NCBI RefSeq assembly: GCF_017654505.1
Contig: NC_054538.1
Coordinates: 23,588,283-23,652,282 of the forward strand
Source: Polyodon spathula
Taxonomy: Eukaryota > Chordata > Actinopteri > Acipenseriformes > Polyodontidae
Direction: 5' to 3'
Length of the DNA: 64,000 nucleotides
Shown here: piece by piece, positions 22,350 to 34,490 of the stretch
Layout of the letters: every line of letters starts with the position of its first letter
How positions within the stretch are numbered: position 1 is the first letter of the stretch
The notes under the pieces: model-generated
What the model saw: the letters and a program-made list of their open reading frames with translations, nothing else
What the model was told of the DNA's origin: nothing
Database searches by the model: none
Position numbers and translations under genes: made by a program

Positions 22350-23680
22350 TTTCACTTGGTAACTGTATTTATCAATGGTCGTAAACTAGAACAGATATGG
22401 CAGGAATCTAAACTGCATGTTCATTACATCACATGGAAGGGCCACCTGGTTAAATATAGGAAGGCTCTGGTGTTGGCTAGATTATCATATTATTCTAATT
22501 TCATTGTAATAAATAAAACTAATCCTAGATTTATTTTTGCTACCCTAGATACATTAATTAATCCTTCCCCTAATAGTCCTACCCTTGACATTGGCTCCTC
22601 TCACAGCTGCAATGACTTCTTACATTTCTTTAAAAATACAACACTAGCCATCAGAAATGAGATTCCACAGACACCTTCTATTAAGGAGGACTCCAACACA
22701 ATTTTACCAGCTATGCCTATTAAGGCTACTATGGGGGCTTTTTTATTTGATTAGCTTACAGGAACTGACATAGCTAGTTAAACATATGAGAGCTACTACA
22801 TGCTCTCTTGATCCTATTCCTACTAAAATATTAAAATGTGTTCTTGGTGTTATCAGTACCCACATTTTAAAAATGATAAATGGTTCACTTTCCTCCAGCA
22901 TACTTCCCTCAGCACTAAAAGTAGCCGTGCTTAAGAAACACAATTTGGACCCTAAAGTCCTCAATAACTATAGGCCAATCTCCAACCTATCATTCTTTGA
23001 TAAGGTTCTAGAGAGAGTTGAATTCAATTATAAAACATCTTAATGGTATATTTGAGCAGTTTCAGTCTGGTTTTCGTGCTATACATAGCACCGAGGCGGC
23101 CCTTGTCAGAGTAGTGAATGATCTGCTGATAAGCTCTGACTCGGGCTTTCCATCAGTTTGAAGTCTTCTAGATCTAAGTGCTGATATTGTATACCATTCC
23201 ATCCTACTAAATCATCTTGAAAGCACGGTGGGACTATCTGGCCTGGTTCTATCGTATTTCAAATCGTAGCTTTCCGTAGGTTTCAGTTCGTCACTTTGGG
23301 GAGGTAAAATCGGCATTATCGGAAGTTGTCTGTGGCGATCCACATGGCTCCATTTTACATCCCTTATTGTTTTCATTATTATGCTACTGTTAGGTGACAT
23401 CTGCAGACACCGAGTGAACTTCCATTGCAATGCTGATGATACTCGGGTATATTTGTCCCTAAAACCAGGAATTTCTTCTGCATGGGTGTTATTAGCTACT
23501 TGCCTTACAGACATTAAGCACTGGATCTCACAGAACTGTCTAATGTTGAATTTAGACAAAACAGAGGTTATGCTAGTGAGCTCACAGAACAAACTAAAAG
23601 GAAATGTGGGATTACATGATCTTGACCCTTGGTGGTTACAACTTTACCTAGCCTATCCAACAACTTGTTTTTAATTGTAA
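22350..23680 (+). pseudogene. Degenerate L2-clade LINE reverse transcriptase
   Basis: Three frames together carry the family signature: KLHVHYITWKGHLVKYRKAL and ARLSYYSN (22400-22500), PTKILKCVLGVIST (22815-22856), LSSSILPSALKVAVLKK (22888-22938), LDPKVLNNYRPISNLSFFDK (22946-23005), a decayed DLSAAFDT-like block near 23170, LGDICRHRVNFHCNADDTRV (23390-23450, the active site with NADD for YADD) and LNLDKTEVMLV (23545-23580). Frame breaks near 22752, 23030 and 23160-23380 rule out function. The endonuclease part is missing or unrecognisable. Confidence 0.85.
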
Positions 23681-26600
23681 TAGCCACGTGTTACCAGTCC
23701 TGGTGTCACCACTGAAGGAACCATTTTCATTCAAATGTATACACTTGTTTATAATATTTGGGGTACCATTGCTTATTACTGCTGAAGCCATTTAAGCATA
23801 GTTAATAGCCCTTACATTAACATTCTTAGTTGTTTCTTACTGATTTTAGATTGCTTTTCTTAATGTAAAAAAAATAGTTTAACCACCCAGCTGCCCAATT
23901 ATTTTGGGAATTTCCATGTTTTTTTTTTTGTTTTTTTTTTGTGGATTTTTCATTCTTAGCCCTCAAATAAGCAGTTTGGACAGTTTTCAAAACAATTGTT
24001 GCCTTATTTTTAAAAATCCACAGTTTTTTTTTTTTATTGTTATGAAAAACAGAAATATTTGGTTTTATTAGAACTTAAATAACAAAATAACAATGTGTTT
24101 ACAATTGTGTAATTATTACAATATAAATAACAAAAGCAGCATTCTATAAGTATAAATAACATATATATTTTTTACAATTGCAGCATTATAACAACAGTCC
24201 AAGAAAGTAATTTCACTTTTTAGAAAAAAAATTTTGTGCTATAGATTTCAAAGCAGACGCCCTTCAAATTCTCATCAGTGCAAACGTCTTTATCTAGCAC
24301 ATATACATCAGAAAACTCGTGTCGCAAATTTTCAATCACGTCATACAGGGTGATTGATGTGGTAAATTTACATTCTATCTTCCACTGTTTTGGGTACGGG
24401 TGTGTTTACTCTCCATTGTTTACTTTCATCTGTGCTAACTATGGATGGGCTGGTCTGTCAAGCACATTTCTTAGGGGATTGCTGTCATCTGGCAGCGAAA
24501 AACAAAACTGCAGACTATTGTACATATAGTCTGCTTATTTATTTAGTGTACCACGTCAAAAAGACGTGTTAAACTTTGCAGATGCACATATAACCCCCTG
24601 TACGCTATTCTCACGGGAGTGACAGTTTTGGACCCGCTTGCACTCCACGTGGGATAAGTAGATGGGTGCTTACAAAATGTACCTGTAATTGTAAAGTTAT
24701 TGAGATAACCTACAATTCTGCAACACTTTTTACACAGTATGTGACTGTCATTGATATACACCATCAGAGAGCTTTCAAACAATGTGCTCACCAGACAGCA
24801 ACTTCTTCAGGTGGCAGGAATTTTGTCAGCCCCTAATTATTTTTTTTGACAACTTGGGATAGTCTTTGCCTGTATGACTAAAAATCATCATCTCAATACT
24901 CTGCTACTTCGCACATGATTAGGTTTCCCTCACTTGTGCCAATGTTTTTTCTTTTTATAAAAATCTCATGAACTAAACCGTAGTAAGTTAGGCTATTACA
25001 CCACCACATTTACACAATCACCAAAATTTATCTAAATGATGTAACTTTATTATAGGGAAAACAAGAAAAACTGAAAATGCATGTATATTTGTCATTCATC
25101 AATATTTTAAAAGATGTGTCATATCCCTTACTTTATGCCCTCTTGGAAGATTTTTTATATTCACAGAACATTGCAGGGTTTATTTAATTGATCTAAACAG
25201 TGACAGGACTTAATACTGTACATTTTAAACCTGATTTCCTGTCAACCTAATTTCACTAGAGTTAAAGGAGACAGCGTTTGGGTGGAGTTTTAATAAAATT
25301 GGTTTGTTCATTTCCAAATTAAAATACATTTTGACATTTGAACAGAACAATAGCAGCATGCTCCCAGCAACCTCATTACTGATCTTAGTACAGCTAAAAA
25401 ATGCAGGTTCATTGATTGGTAAACAACAGTGGTGATATTGACCAGAGAAAAAGACAATTTTTTTTAAAGATTCTTTTGACAAGCTCTTCCCTTGAAGATC
25501 TGAAAGCTCTGTTTTCCAAATGTAAATGTGATGTTAATTTTGGACATCTGCAATATAACATTTAAACATGCATTCTCTAGTGTAGCGCCAACACTCCAAT
25601 TTTATAAAAAGGTTCATTCATCTGAATGAGGATGTTAGGCACAATATTCCACACCTAAGGCTCTTTGTTTTTGTTTTTTTTTATTTTTGATAACATGATG
25701 TCCTTTTTTTTAAACTTTAAAGGGGCCTCACATGACCAAAAATAAAAGCCAAAAATGAAGAACCCTAATCCATTATTAGTAATAAGGAAAAAAAAATGTA
25801 CCTTAGTTCATGAAATAGTATCTGCTTATATCCACTTGTTTCTTGATATTTATAAATGTTGTATATTAAAACACATGAGACAGAATAAATGTTCTTATAT
25901 AAGTCAAATACATCACATTTAAAAATAGATTAATGCTAATCTTAAATTGCCATCATGATATTTTTTTATTTGTTTAATGCTATACATATGCAGTAAAGTG
26001 TAACCAATCCTTAAATGTTTCCATGGTGCTATAAAAAAAAAAAAATAATATACCTCTTAGTTTGTTATTGTTTAACCTCACAGTTCATGACTGAATGATT
26101 TATGAATTATGTGCAGTAACTATCAAATTTTGACTTGATGTACTAATGAATGCAATCACATTTACTAAGCAGTGTATGCATTAAACAGATTGCTTTCAAT
26201 TTCAAAGTTTGGTGTGAATGGTCACAATAAGTTGCCTCATGAGTTTGATAATTGCTTCATCAATATTCAAATTAGTGGTCGAATAACCCATTACTATGCC
26301 ACATACTGACACACAATATCTAAGACACAATGTCTCAATATTTCACCAACTATTCAATACAACATCTTCCATTTTAAGCAGAACAATCGATTGTCTCATT
26401 TTCCACCTTTCCACCCATATAATCAAAACACACTTGATGCTGCACTTGACAACAGAAGATATAAACACCTTTACTAAAATTGCTCTTCATGGTTGTTGAG
26501 GTTAAATCTGGAGATTTTGTAAACTTCTATTACAGGTAAAACCCTCAAATGTCCAATGTTTAGTAACTCACAACTTGTGTATACGGCTCTAGATTTCTTG

Positions 26601-27140
26601 TGAGTGATACCAGTATTAAGTTCACTTTATTTGGAGGTCTGTTTTTTATTGAAAATTATTCCTAATGATGTACGTGACATAACGATGCTGTTGTGTAACC
26701 ATGAGCGGAGTTTGTGGCTGTGTGAGATATTACATATCTGTTGTTATTAAAACACATTAACCACATTATTAAAGACATACAAAATACAAATAGCAAAGCA
26801 GTTGGGTAACCCTCTTACCAATTTTAAACATTTAGAACAATGTTTTAATAAACCGCTTGAGTGAGAAAATCTATCTAACCTCTATCCCCTTAACTTTAGT
26901 TTGTCAAAAGCTTATTCCCAGTTAAGAAAATATATCCGAAAGAGCATCTCCTTTGACTAGACTTACAAATCAGGGTGAGTTCTAGGTTGTGGAAAACTGT
27001 ATAGAAATGTATGTTTGTTGTTCTTCAAGCATTGGTTGGCAAACTATTGTATTGCTCTGGAAGCAATCCCTGAATGTAAAGAAAAACATACTGTTGTTCA
27101 ATTAGATTGATTCAGAGATGCTGTTTGTTTTTTGCCACAG

Positions 27141-27262
27141 AGCTATCAGTGTATCTGCCTGCCTGGGTGGGAGGGAGAGTTTTGTGAGCAGGAATCCAAT
27201 GAATGTAACTCAAATCCCTGTAAGAACAATGCAACGTGCACAGATCTCCTCAATGACTACCG
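27141..27262 (+). CDS. eys: eys exon: end of one EGF, first half of the next
   Basis: The acceptor TTTTGCCACAG ends at 27140; the donor GTAAGT starts at 27263. Entry is in phase 0, exit in phase 2, 122 bases. It reads [15 protein letters not shown], completing one EGF, then [18 protein letters not shown] for the next, ending [23 protein letters not shown] and NPCKNN-TCTDL agree with the human block I recall, which is one of the strongest EYS identifiers in the window. NAT is a sequon between the second and third cysteines. Confidence 0.95.
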
Positions 27263-27905
27263 GTAAGTTCTAGTTCCAAGCAAGCGGAAATCTGTGATGG
27301 CTGCACAGCACACCAGTCATTTCGATTCCCTGCATCCTCTGATTTTAGCTTTACAGCATACAAGTGGTGAACAAGCAACCTCTGTTACGGGCAAACTATT
27401 CTAGGTTCATTCAAAATAAGTAGCCGTAATGCATTGCAGATGGTAAGTAAAACAAATTAATAAATTGAAAGCTCACAGCAGGCAATGCTTTGCGGAACTG
27501 CATTTCACTGGAGAAAAGCTGGTATCGCTGTGCCACCTTCCTGAGGGAGAAGCTTTGGGTTAAAAGCGGGTGATGTGTCTTTCCTATGCTGTTAGCTCAT
27601 CAGTAAAGCTGTGTCTTCACTGCCACCACATGGTATAAATTCTAGGACCCACCTGGTAAAGATCTCTTATAAATTAAAATCCCAGATCAGAGTATTAACC
27701 TCATGTCTCCTAGATATATGTATCCAGTATTTATTGCCAGTTGAACCAACAAGGTGAAACAGGTTGAAACTATAACAGCCTGTTAATTTTTCACAGTTTA
27801 GCTCTACGTGGCAAATCCCTCTAACATTAAAAAAAAAGTGAAATATGCTGTGGTTTTTGAGAGGTTTACAGGATTTAAAGTAGACTGCCAGTTTTGAACT
27901 ATGAA

Positions 27906-27906
<1 letters not shown>

Positions 27907-27956
<50 letters not shown>

Positions 27957-27970
27957 GTTGTTGTTGTTTT
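27907..27970. repeat. (ATT)n microsatellite
   Basis: About 17 ATT units passing into GTT units. Gives an asparagine-run open frame on the minus strand that is not a gene. Confidence 0.93.
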
Positions 27971-28504
27971 TTAGTTTTCGTAACCTCATAGAGGAACAAT
28001 TATTTATTGAAACGAGTGCTTCTACCTTAGATCCAAACTGAGGACAAAAATCCTGTGAGTGATAGACATTATCCTTAACAGGTGATTTCCTAATATTTTA
28101 AATTCATGAAAATAGCATCCATCAAGAATGCATAGCTACTGTAGCCCAAAGACTGCAGTGAGTGCCTGAGGTACACATTTTTCTCCTCACTTTGTTATTG
28201 TATAATTGTCTTTATTTCTTTCACAATACAGCACAAGCTTTTGTGTGTTGTTACAATAAATGTAGTGTCTGTTAGTTCATTACTTTTTCAATATGTGAGA
28301 TGGAATTGTGTGATTAGTGTACATTATAGTAAATTAAAATAATACTCCCTACGGTCTTAGAAATTCACTAAAGGTTCATATAGCTTTCAAAACACAGGCT
28401 TGTATAAAGGTTACATGAACAATTAATTCACCTGCTAACCTTTAAAAATAATTATTATATAATATATACTGTATATTGTAAAAAATAAACTTTGTGGTGC
28501 CTAT

Positions 28505-28505
<1 letters not shown>

Positions 28506-28559
<54 letters not shown>
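28506..28559. repeat. (GT)n microsatellite
   Basis: About 27 uninterrupted GT units. Confidence 0.95.
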
Positions 28560-28561
<2 letters not shown>

Positions 28562-29109
28562 ATCAATTTCTATACATTTTACCCTGTTTCTCATCCGTTT
28601 TTTGTAATGCTCAATTCCAATCTCACCTCACTGCTGCAACCCACTAAATGATCAAGGTGACTGAGGATCAACAGGTGACCTATGTTCCTGCTGTTTAGCG
28701 AATTGTCTCTTTGCATCTGTGAAACCTGGAAGCAATGCATGTTACCAAGCTAGTGAATCCTGGAGATGAGCAGCCATCGTCTAGACTCTAGGGGCATCTG
28801 ACCGGTAGGGGTCGTTGAAGCCACATGAAGTGAACAATCTCCAGACGATTTTCCTCCCCAACCCACAGGAGTGCAAAGGCCAATGTGTAGCTGCCTGTGG
28901 GGCCAATGCCAAGATCACCATCATCATTATTATATGTCAGAGAAAAGAATGACCTGGACTCTATAGGATTCCTTATGGTAATGTTACGCAAAGAAGAATT
29001 CATCACATGATGCCTCCCCCAAAATTAATCCACAATGACCATAATTAGGGACAAAATCTATTTCGTGTACATCCTGAAGATAATTTCTTTAACTGATTGT
29101 GGCAAATTA

Positions 29110-29700
29110 GTTTGCAGGGTACAGGTGTAGGAGTTATGTGGTGCGCAAGGAAGAGACAGACAGTGATAATCCAATCAGAAAGTGATTTATTTTGTAATCC
29201 AGGCCTGGTTACCTTAAACAATAATCCCAGGCAATACAATAGCAATGTGTATTGCACTGTTATAAATAAAGGGTTTGCACTCCCAAATAATACACAGTCA
29301 ATTTACACACACAATATACAAACATGGTCACCAGTCCTGGATGCGTGCTGTAGTGCTTGTGATGCAAATACAATATATATTGTGATACAAGTGCAGTGAT
29401 GTCCGGGTTGGTGCTGGCCTCTGGTGACAGCTCCGGAATGTGTTAGCCATCTATTAATAACAACAAGCAACAATTGGAGACAAAACAAACACTCACTCAC
29501 TGTACGATATGTAAACACTGGTCCTTCCGGCTCGTTCCTTAACCATGAATGAAGGAACAGATCACGTCACTCCGTCCCCTGTTAGTACTATCACTCATGA
29601 CCCCTTAGTAAACGATTGCAACCACTCCTCCAATCCACGGCTGCCACATTGTTTCACTTCCGGGTCGATCTTAGTTCCACACCCTTTCTAGATGGCCGAC
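29110..29700 (-). repeat. LTR-like or other dispersed-repeat block, unidentified
   Basis: A stretch less AT-rich than its surroundings with GATTTATTTTGTAATCCAGG and AATAATCCCAGGCAATACAA at the left. GC-richer sequence (GTCCGGGTTGGTGCTGG, TCACGTCACTCCGTCCCC) lies at the right. Short open frames on both strands do not match any family I know. In layout it resembles the blocks at 37.6-38.2 and 41.9-42.5 kb. No terminal repeats were fixed. Confidence 0.3.
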
Positions 29701-29893
29701 TTCCATTTAACCCTGGGAATGAATTGCCAGGCCAACCAGTCCAGGGTACTCTATTCCCTTTACTTAGAGCCCTCACAGGTCGGGAGGGAGATTTACCATC
29801 AAGAATCATTCTGTTTCTGTCACAGTGATATACCATGTTGCATTAAAGTAACACATAGTTAAAATAATGCTTTTTTGTATTTTTCCTTATCAG

Positions 29894-30153
29894 ATGCATA
29901 TGTGCTGTTGGTTGGAGCGGAGCTGACTGTACCCAGGATGTGAATGAATGTGAACCTAACCCCTGCCTGAATGGTGCCAAGTGTATTGAATCAGCTATCC
30001 CAGGGAAATTTGAGTGCATCTGCCTTCCATTCTTCACTGGTGACTTTTGTAAAAAACAATACGATCCGTGTGACGTGCAATACAATCCATGCATAAACAA
30101 TTCATCATGCTTGACACAGATCAATGGGACAGCAGCCTGCATCTGCAGAAAAG
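29894..30153 (+). CDS. eys: eys exon: one whole EGF with two flanking EGF parts (largest exon here)
   Basis: The acceptor TTTTTCCTTATCAG ends at 29893; the donor GTAAG starts at 30154. Entry is in phase 2, exit in phase 1, 260 bases. It completes one EGF (CICAVGWSGADC). It then gives a full EGF: TQDVNECEPNPCLNGAKC, then IESAIPGKFECICLPFFTG, then DFC. It also carries most of another (DPCDVQYNPCINNSSCLTQ ending ACICRKG). The IPG loop between C3 and C4 and the longer C1-C2 spacing in DPCDVQYNPC both occur in human EYS at these points. The open frame that runs past the donor to about 30245 is intron read-through. Confidence 0.95.
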
Positions 30154-31050
30154 GTAAGATAAAATATAGTCTGAAATATATAAGGTCTGATTTAAAGAAA
30201 ATGTACAGTGTAGTGAAGGGCTTGATGTATTTTCCTTTGCTATAATTGATGGATTCCTGTTATGGTTGAGTCTTAGAGGCAGGTACAGGGAGGGCATAGA
30301 CCAAGGACCACAAAAGCATGTCTCTCTGTGAAGACCATAGTTGTTTTTTATTTTTTGATGCATTGTATGTTAATTTTAACATATTCCTAAGAACCATAAG
30401 TCATATTGTTCACTCACATTAATTTGATAAAATGAAACTTAAAATGCAACAAAATGAAATATAGATAGCAAGACTTGGCAGGTATTTGCAAAAGCTTTCC
30501 TCAAAAAGCAAAAAACAGTTGCTGCTGTGTCTTCTGCTGAACACAATTACAGTAAACATCATGTGTGGGTTTTTATTTCAGGTGTGACAGTCATGATTCA
30601 TAAACTGTTTTGCATTTCCTCTTCTTCTGACTCAGAAAACCATTGGCAGTCAGAATCAGATTTGTAGCAAGCCTATACAACCTTGGTTTTGATACTATTC
30701 CAGAGATGCATGTTTCGTACATGTAAGTGGATTTTTAAAGAGTGACATTCCTGCCTCAAATGACATCTACTTATGGTGGTTCCATGCAAAGTACCGTTTT
30801 AAAGAATTACAGCTTTAGGCATATCATTCAGTTTACCTTTTCTCCCCGTACAGTCAATTATAACTGTATGCAAAAACAACATTACTTTTAACCGACATCC
30901 ATGTTAATTTATTGTGTAAACCATATTACTTCTTAATTACCATGATACACTTGCAGTACAAACTCCAATGTGAATCACAAAATTGACTTTTAAATTTATG
31001 TTGAACACACATAATTGCTATAATTTTAGGTCTGGTTATGTTTAACTTGG

Positions 31051-31802
31051 GTGTTCCTTTTCAAGTACAAAATATAACCATTACCTAATGGGTGAGTGTA
31101 CCAAATCTGTGGCAAGGGCAATATTGCAGAACTCTAGCACATATGAAATTATTAAGTTATTATCATAACCCTGGTTCCCTGAAATAGAAATGTAACCATT
31201 ACCTAAATGCATATATTTTGTAGAGGATTTTTGTAGAGATCCTCAATTATGTCAGGGAAGCTGGGACCGTTACAGTTTTCAAGTCAAGACTAAACACACA
31301 CTTTTATAAAATGGCTTTCTTATGTTAGTGGGTTTTGATGTAACTTTAAAATTGCTATTTTTGTATTATGTGTATACTGTTATTTAAATGGTCTAATTCT
31401 GGCAGTTGAATGCGTGACATGTTATACAAATGTATTGTGGTTTGGTCTTTTTTTCTGCTATGTACTGTGCAGTGGCTTGTCATACTTTTGTATAAAAAGC
31501 ACAATATGAATGCAATAAATAAATAAAATAAAATATCTCTTATAGCCCGAATTATCTGAGCACTTATAAGAAAAGCTGCTCCTTTAAGAGCCCTGTATTT
31601 GTCGGATGTCGTCTCCGCCTCCAGGAGATAAATACGAGGGACACATAAGTCTCAGTGCCATTTTCTCTTCAGGACTGCTGCATTGGAATGAACGCATTGA
31701 CCTTGAAGGGTAATGGTTACGCTTCTGTTTCACAGAACCATGATAATAAACTAATGTTCCCTTCCAAGTACAAAATGTAACCATTACCTAATGGGATACA
31801 AT
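31051..31802. repeat. Terminal repeat set of the DIRS-like element
   Basis: AAGTACAAAATATAACCATT (31063 region) recurs as AAGTACAAAATGTAACCATT at about 31767, both followed by ACCTAATGGG: a direct repeat. CATAACCCTGGTTCCCTGAA with TGTAACCATTAC (31166-31200) is matched in reverse by GTAATGGTTACGCTTCTGTT with CAGAACCATGATAA (31711-31750): an inverted repeat. DIRS elements end in inverted repeats with internal complementary copies rather than plain LTRs, which fits this arrangement. Exact borders are not resolved. Confidence 0.5.
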
Positions 31803-32005
31803 ATCCAAGCCATCGCAAGTGAAGGACTTGCAGCACTGGCAGGTGCTAAAAAGTAAGATAAATTGCCTTTAGCATTCTGGCCGAAGACTGATAAGGGTTC
31901 TTGACATATAATACACAGGACAGTGAGGGAGAACCCTCATGCAGTGTATGTGCTGCAAGGTTACACTGAGTAGCATTAACACCAGAAGTCCAAAGAGGTG
32001 TGTGG

Positions 32006-32700
32006 CTAACTACCCCAGGACTTAGTGGAATATAATAGAAATGTGTAAAAAATAGCAGAATGAGTGGCTGCTCTTAACACTCTGGTCCCAAAACCAGGGT
32101 TCTGCTGATCTCCGACATTCAGTCGGTAGAACCTGGTAAAAGTATGAGGAGTGGCCCATACTGCATCATTGCAAATGTTTGTGACAGATGCGCCCTGGAA
32201 TAACATCCAGGAGGTTCCAAAGCCTCTTGTGGACTGACCAGAGAGCTTTTCTGGTTGGGGCAGGCCGGCTAGATTGTGTGCAATCCTGACCGTGTCTGCA
32301 ATCCACCTCCACAGCCACTGTTTAACAGGGCTTGTCGGTCAATATAATATGCCAATGTCCTAACTGGATAGAGTGTATGGAGCTTTCTCTCCTTCAGACT
32401 GGAAAGGAGTTTGATATGGAAAGCAGAAATGCTTTTAGGGAGACAAAGAGGATTAGTGCAGAGAGTAACCTTAGTTCTTAGTAATAGCAAGCAGTAAAGC
32501 TGCCTCTAAGGACATGAATTTCAGCTCTACTGAATGAAGGGGCTTGAATGGCGGTGTTGTAAATGTGTCCAGCACTACATTGCGCTGCCAGTGAGGGACA
32601 AGGTCCTTTCTTGGGGGGTCTTAACTTCCTAGTACCCTTCAAAAAACTGTCCCACCAGGAAGTGTGCTCCTGGGGAGACTGAGTAAATTTAAATATGGCA
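32006..32700 (-). pseudogene. DIRS-like tyrosine recombinase remnant
   Basis: Segments in more than one frame read TPPFKPLHSVELKFMSLEAA (about 32550-32500), YPVRTLAYYIDR (about 32375-32335), WIADTVRIAHNLAGLPQP (about 32310-32260), then STRGFGTSWMLFQGASVTNI (about 32226-32170) and WATPHTFTRFYRLNV (about 32160-32115). The last two contain the second Arg and the Tyr nucleophile position (RFYRL) of this family. The first catalytic Arg region is poorly kept. The enzyme would cut and rejoin circular DNA to integrate the element; this copy is broken. Confidence 0.75.
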
Positions 32701-32739
32701 AGCTGAAATAGCTGCCAGGTAGACCTTAAGTGTGTAGGG

Positions 32740-33115
32740 AGAGCACTCTGATGCCTTTGAGTCTCAAAGGAGCCAGTATAGCGTCCATGCACTTTTGAGA
32801 AAGTGCGAGGAGCTAGAGAAAGGCCAAACGGCAGTACATGGAACTCGTACGTGGCTCCTTGAAAAGCAAATCACAAGTATTTCCTGTGGCTAGGTTTTAC
32901 AGTGATGTGAAAGTAGGTGTCCTTGAGGTCCACCATAGTGAACCAGTCGCCTGACCTGACTGACTGCAATAGTTGTTACATTGTCAGCATCTTGAACCTT
33001 CATACTCTCAAGTACAGGTTGAGATGGCTGTGGTCGAGGATTGATCTAAGTCTGCAATCCCATTTTGACACCAGAAATACCTGGAGTAAAACCCTTCTCT
33101 TTTATTAAGAGGGTG
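32740..33115 (-). pseudogene. DIRS-like reverse transcriptase remnant
   Basis: Minus-strand translation gives LRSILDHSHLNLYLRV, then SVRSGDWFTMVDLKDTYFHI with the first catalytic Asp, then FAFQGATYEFHVLPFGLSLA and PRTFSKVHGR. ILAPLRLKG follows. The YxDD box should come soon after and is absent: the sequence moves directly into the recombinase N-terminus. At least three stops or shifts. Confidence 0.8.
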
Positions 33116-33739
33116 AACAATTGCAATGACCTGTTTTTGCAGTAGGGCCAATACCTCCTGAGACACTAAGATAGTGTATTGAGGGTTCATGACCTTTGTT
33201 ACGATCATACCCTAAAATGGAGGAGGGAGGAAATGAAACTGCAGGGAGTAACCGGCCTTGATGGTGGTAAGCACCCAGGTGTCTAAGATGTGTGATCGGC
33301 AATAATCCAGGTGGGCTTGATAGAATGGGCCCTGGACCTGTGGCAGTAAACCCTAGGACTACTGGCTTGCAGGGACTTGCAACTTGATGGGACTTGATGC
33401 TGGTAATTGTGGCGGCCTCATGCTGCACACCCTGAAAGTTGTTCTGCGCATTAGCTAGAAGGGGCTGTATGAGCCTGCTTCTGGGGCTGAGGGTGCATGG
33501 TTTTCCTGCTTATAGGCTGGGAGCTTCTGCTTGGGGAGGAGGCATTGCCAAGTTTCCCATGCTTTGTGAGAGCGCTTTAGCATCTCATCCACTGCCATCC
33601 AAACGTATGACCCAGTGTTATGGGTGCATCAAGCAATGATACCTTGTACTTCTCAGGCACTCGGGCCTAAGAAAGCCAGAGCTGTCTTCTTGCCGCCACC
33701 ATGCTCCTGTCCAATGCCTGCCCATTGTACTTAAACAGG

Positions 33740-34190
33740 TGGTTAGTAGCTCATCTCATCCAACCAGTGGGACGAGGGCCTGTGATCAGTGGACAGAGCC
33801 TGGGAGAGGAGAGAGGGAGCTCTCCAAACCAGAGGATGAAGAGGAGGACACATTTCTGCACCTATCCCTGGACTCCAGGATCGCTTCCTAGCTCCCAGTG
33901 TAACAGGGAGTGGGGACTCTGTTGACCGCACTGCAGCACTCAAGTCATGCAGCGCCGGTGTCAGAAATTTAGAGCGGTCCCTGGAACAGTGGACCAGGCT
34001 GCTTTCCAGTGTTCTCTTTGCAAAATGAGCACAAGACACGCAAGAGCTGCAGTCTTTAACTGCCCCATCTGCATGCCCCTGTCCCAGGCAGTGTATGCAC
34101 CTGTCGTGCGTATCCTCTGCTGGAATGTTTATCTGGCAACTAGCACAAAGGTGAAACCATGGTGCAAGGCTTAAAAAGCAGTTCAGTCAT
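33740..34190 (-). pseudogene. DIRS-like gag remnant with cysteine-rich knuckle
   Basis: The minus strand gives DTHDRCIHCLGQGHADGAV followed by DCSSCVSCAHFAKRTLESS (about 34120-34000), in the pattern C-x2-C-LG-x2-HA-x-C-x2-C seen in gag proteins of vertebrate DIRS elements. The 98-codon open frame at 33743-34039 covers the C-terminal part and is otherwise unmatched. Confidence 0.6.
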
Positions 34191-34264
34191 GCAATTTAGG
34201 CGCACAAGAACAGACAGTAAGCTGACTGGTGTTGAAAACTGTACACATAGAGTACACAAAAATG

Positions 34265-34490
34265 GATCACTGGTAACGTTCTTGGTGTCAAACTGGATTG
34301 AATCGGGTCACTGGTACTGATTTCTGGTATGAACCAAATGACTGGTACCTACTTTGGTGCCAACCAGGTCACTGGTACTGGTTCTGGTACTGACAAGGTG
34401 ACTGGTACAGGCTCTGGTACCAACTGCTATTGGCTCAGGGTACTGACCGCGTCACTTGTACAGGCTCTGACACCGACTGTCTGTATTTAT
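34265..34490 (-). repeat. About 30-bp degenerate tandem repeat in the DIRS gag end
   Basis: Repeats of GGTCACTGGTACTGGTTCTG and close variants, about six units with decay. On the minus strand two adjacent units read VPEPVPVT. It sits where the gag of this element would be, so it is a coding minisatellite or a later expansion. Confidence 0.6.

Larger units (their letters stand above)
9553..27140 (+). other. eys intron 2 (17.6 kb)
   Basis: The largest intron in the window and the most heavily invaded. It carries the split Crypton-like gene (about 9.96-16.46 kb), the CR1-like LINE (10.38-14.92 kb), the TIR element (15.01-16.19 kb), CA and AAT microsatellites, a MIR/L2-tail-like unit (16.77-17.01 kb), an L2-type tail (19.44-19.51 kb), an old CR1 fragment (20.7-20.9 kb) and an L2 LINE fragment (22.35-23.68 kb). 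From 17.2 to 19.4 kb and from 23.7 to 27.1 kb I see only AT-rich sequence with homopolymer runs. Confidence 0.85.
27263..29893 (+). other. eys intron 3 (2.6 kb)
   Basis: Holds an ATT-repeat (27.9 kb), a GT microsatellite (28.5 kb), an unidentified block of higher GC at 28.62-29.04 kb and an LTR-like block (29.11-29.7 kb). The rest is AT-rich with nothing recognisable. Confidence 0.8.
31560..34490 (-). mobile_element. DIRS-like tyrosine-recombinase retrotransposon, degenerate, internally deleted
   Basis: Minus-strand order is proline-valine repeat and gag-like part (34490-33740), reverse transcriptase (about 33110-32740), then tyrosine recombinase (about 32700-32010). This is the DIRS gene order. 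The RT reads LRSILDHSHLNLYL, then RFKMLTM, then GDWFTMVDLKDTYFHITV and VLPFGLSLAPRTFSK, all DIRS-type. The recombinase has the STRGF-TSW and FTRFYRL blocks. Stops and shifts occur throughout. The sequence jumps from the RT straight to the recombinase, so the RT catalytic box and RNase H have been lost. The terminal repeats lie at the low-coordinate end. Confidence 0.8.

Noticed and set aside
27804..27989. Poly-asparagine open frame (also at 36.7 kb)
   Set aside because: Produced by ATT/AAT microsatellites.
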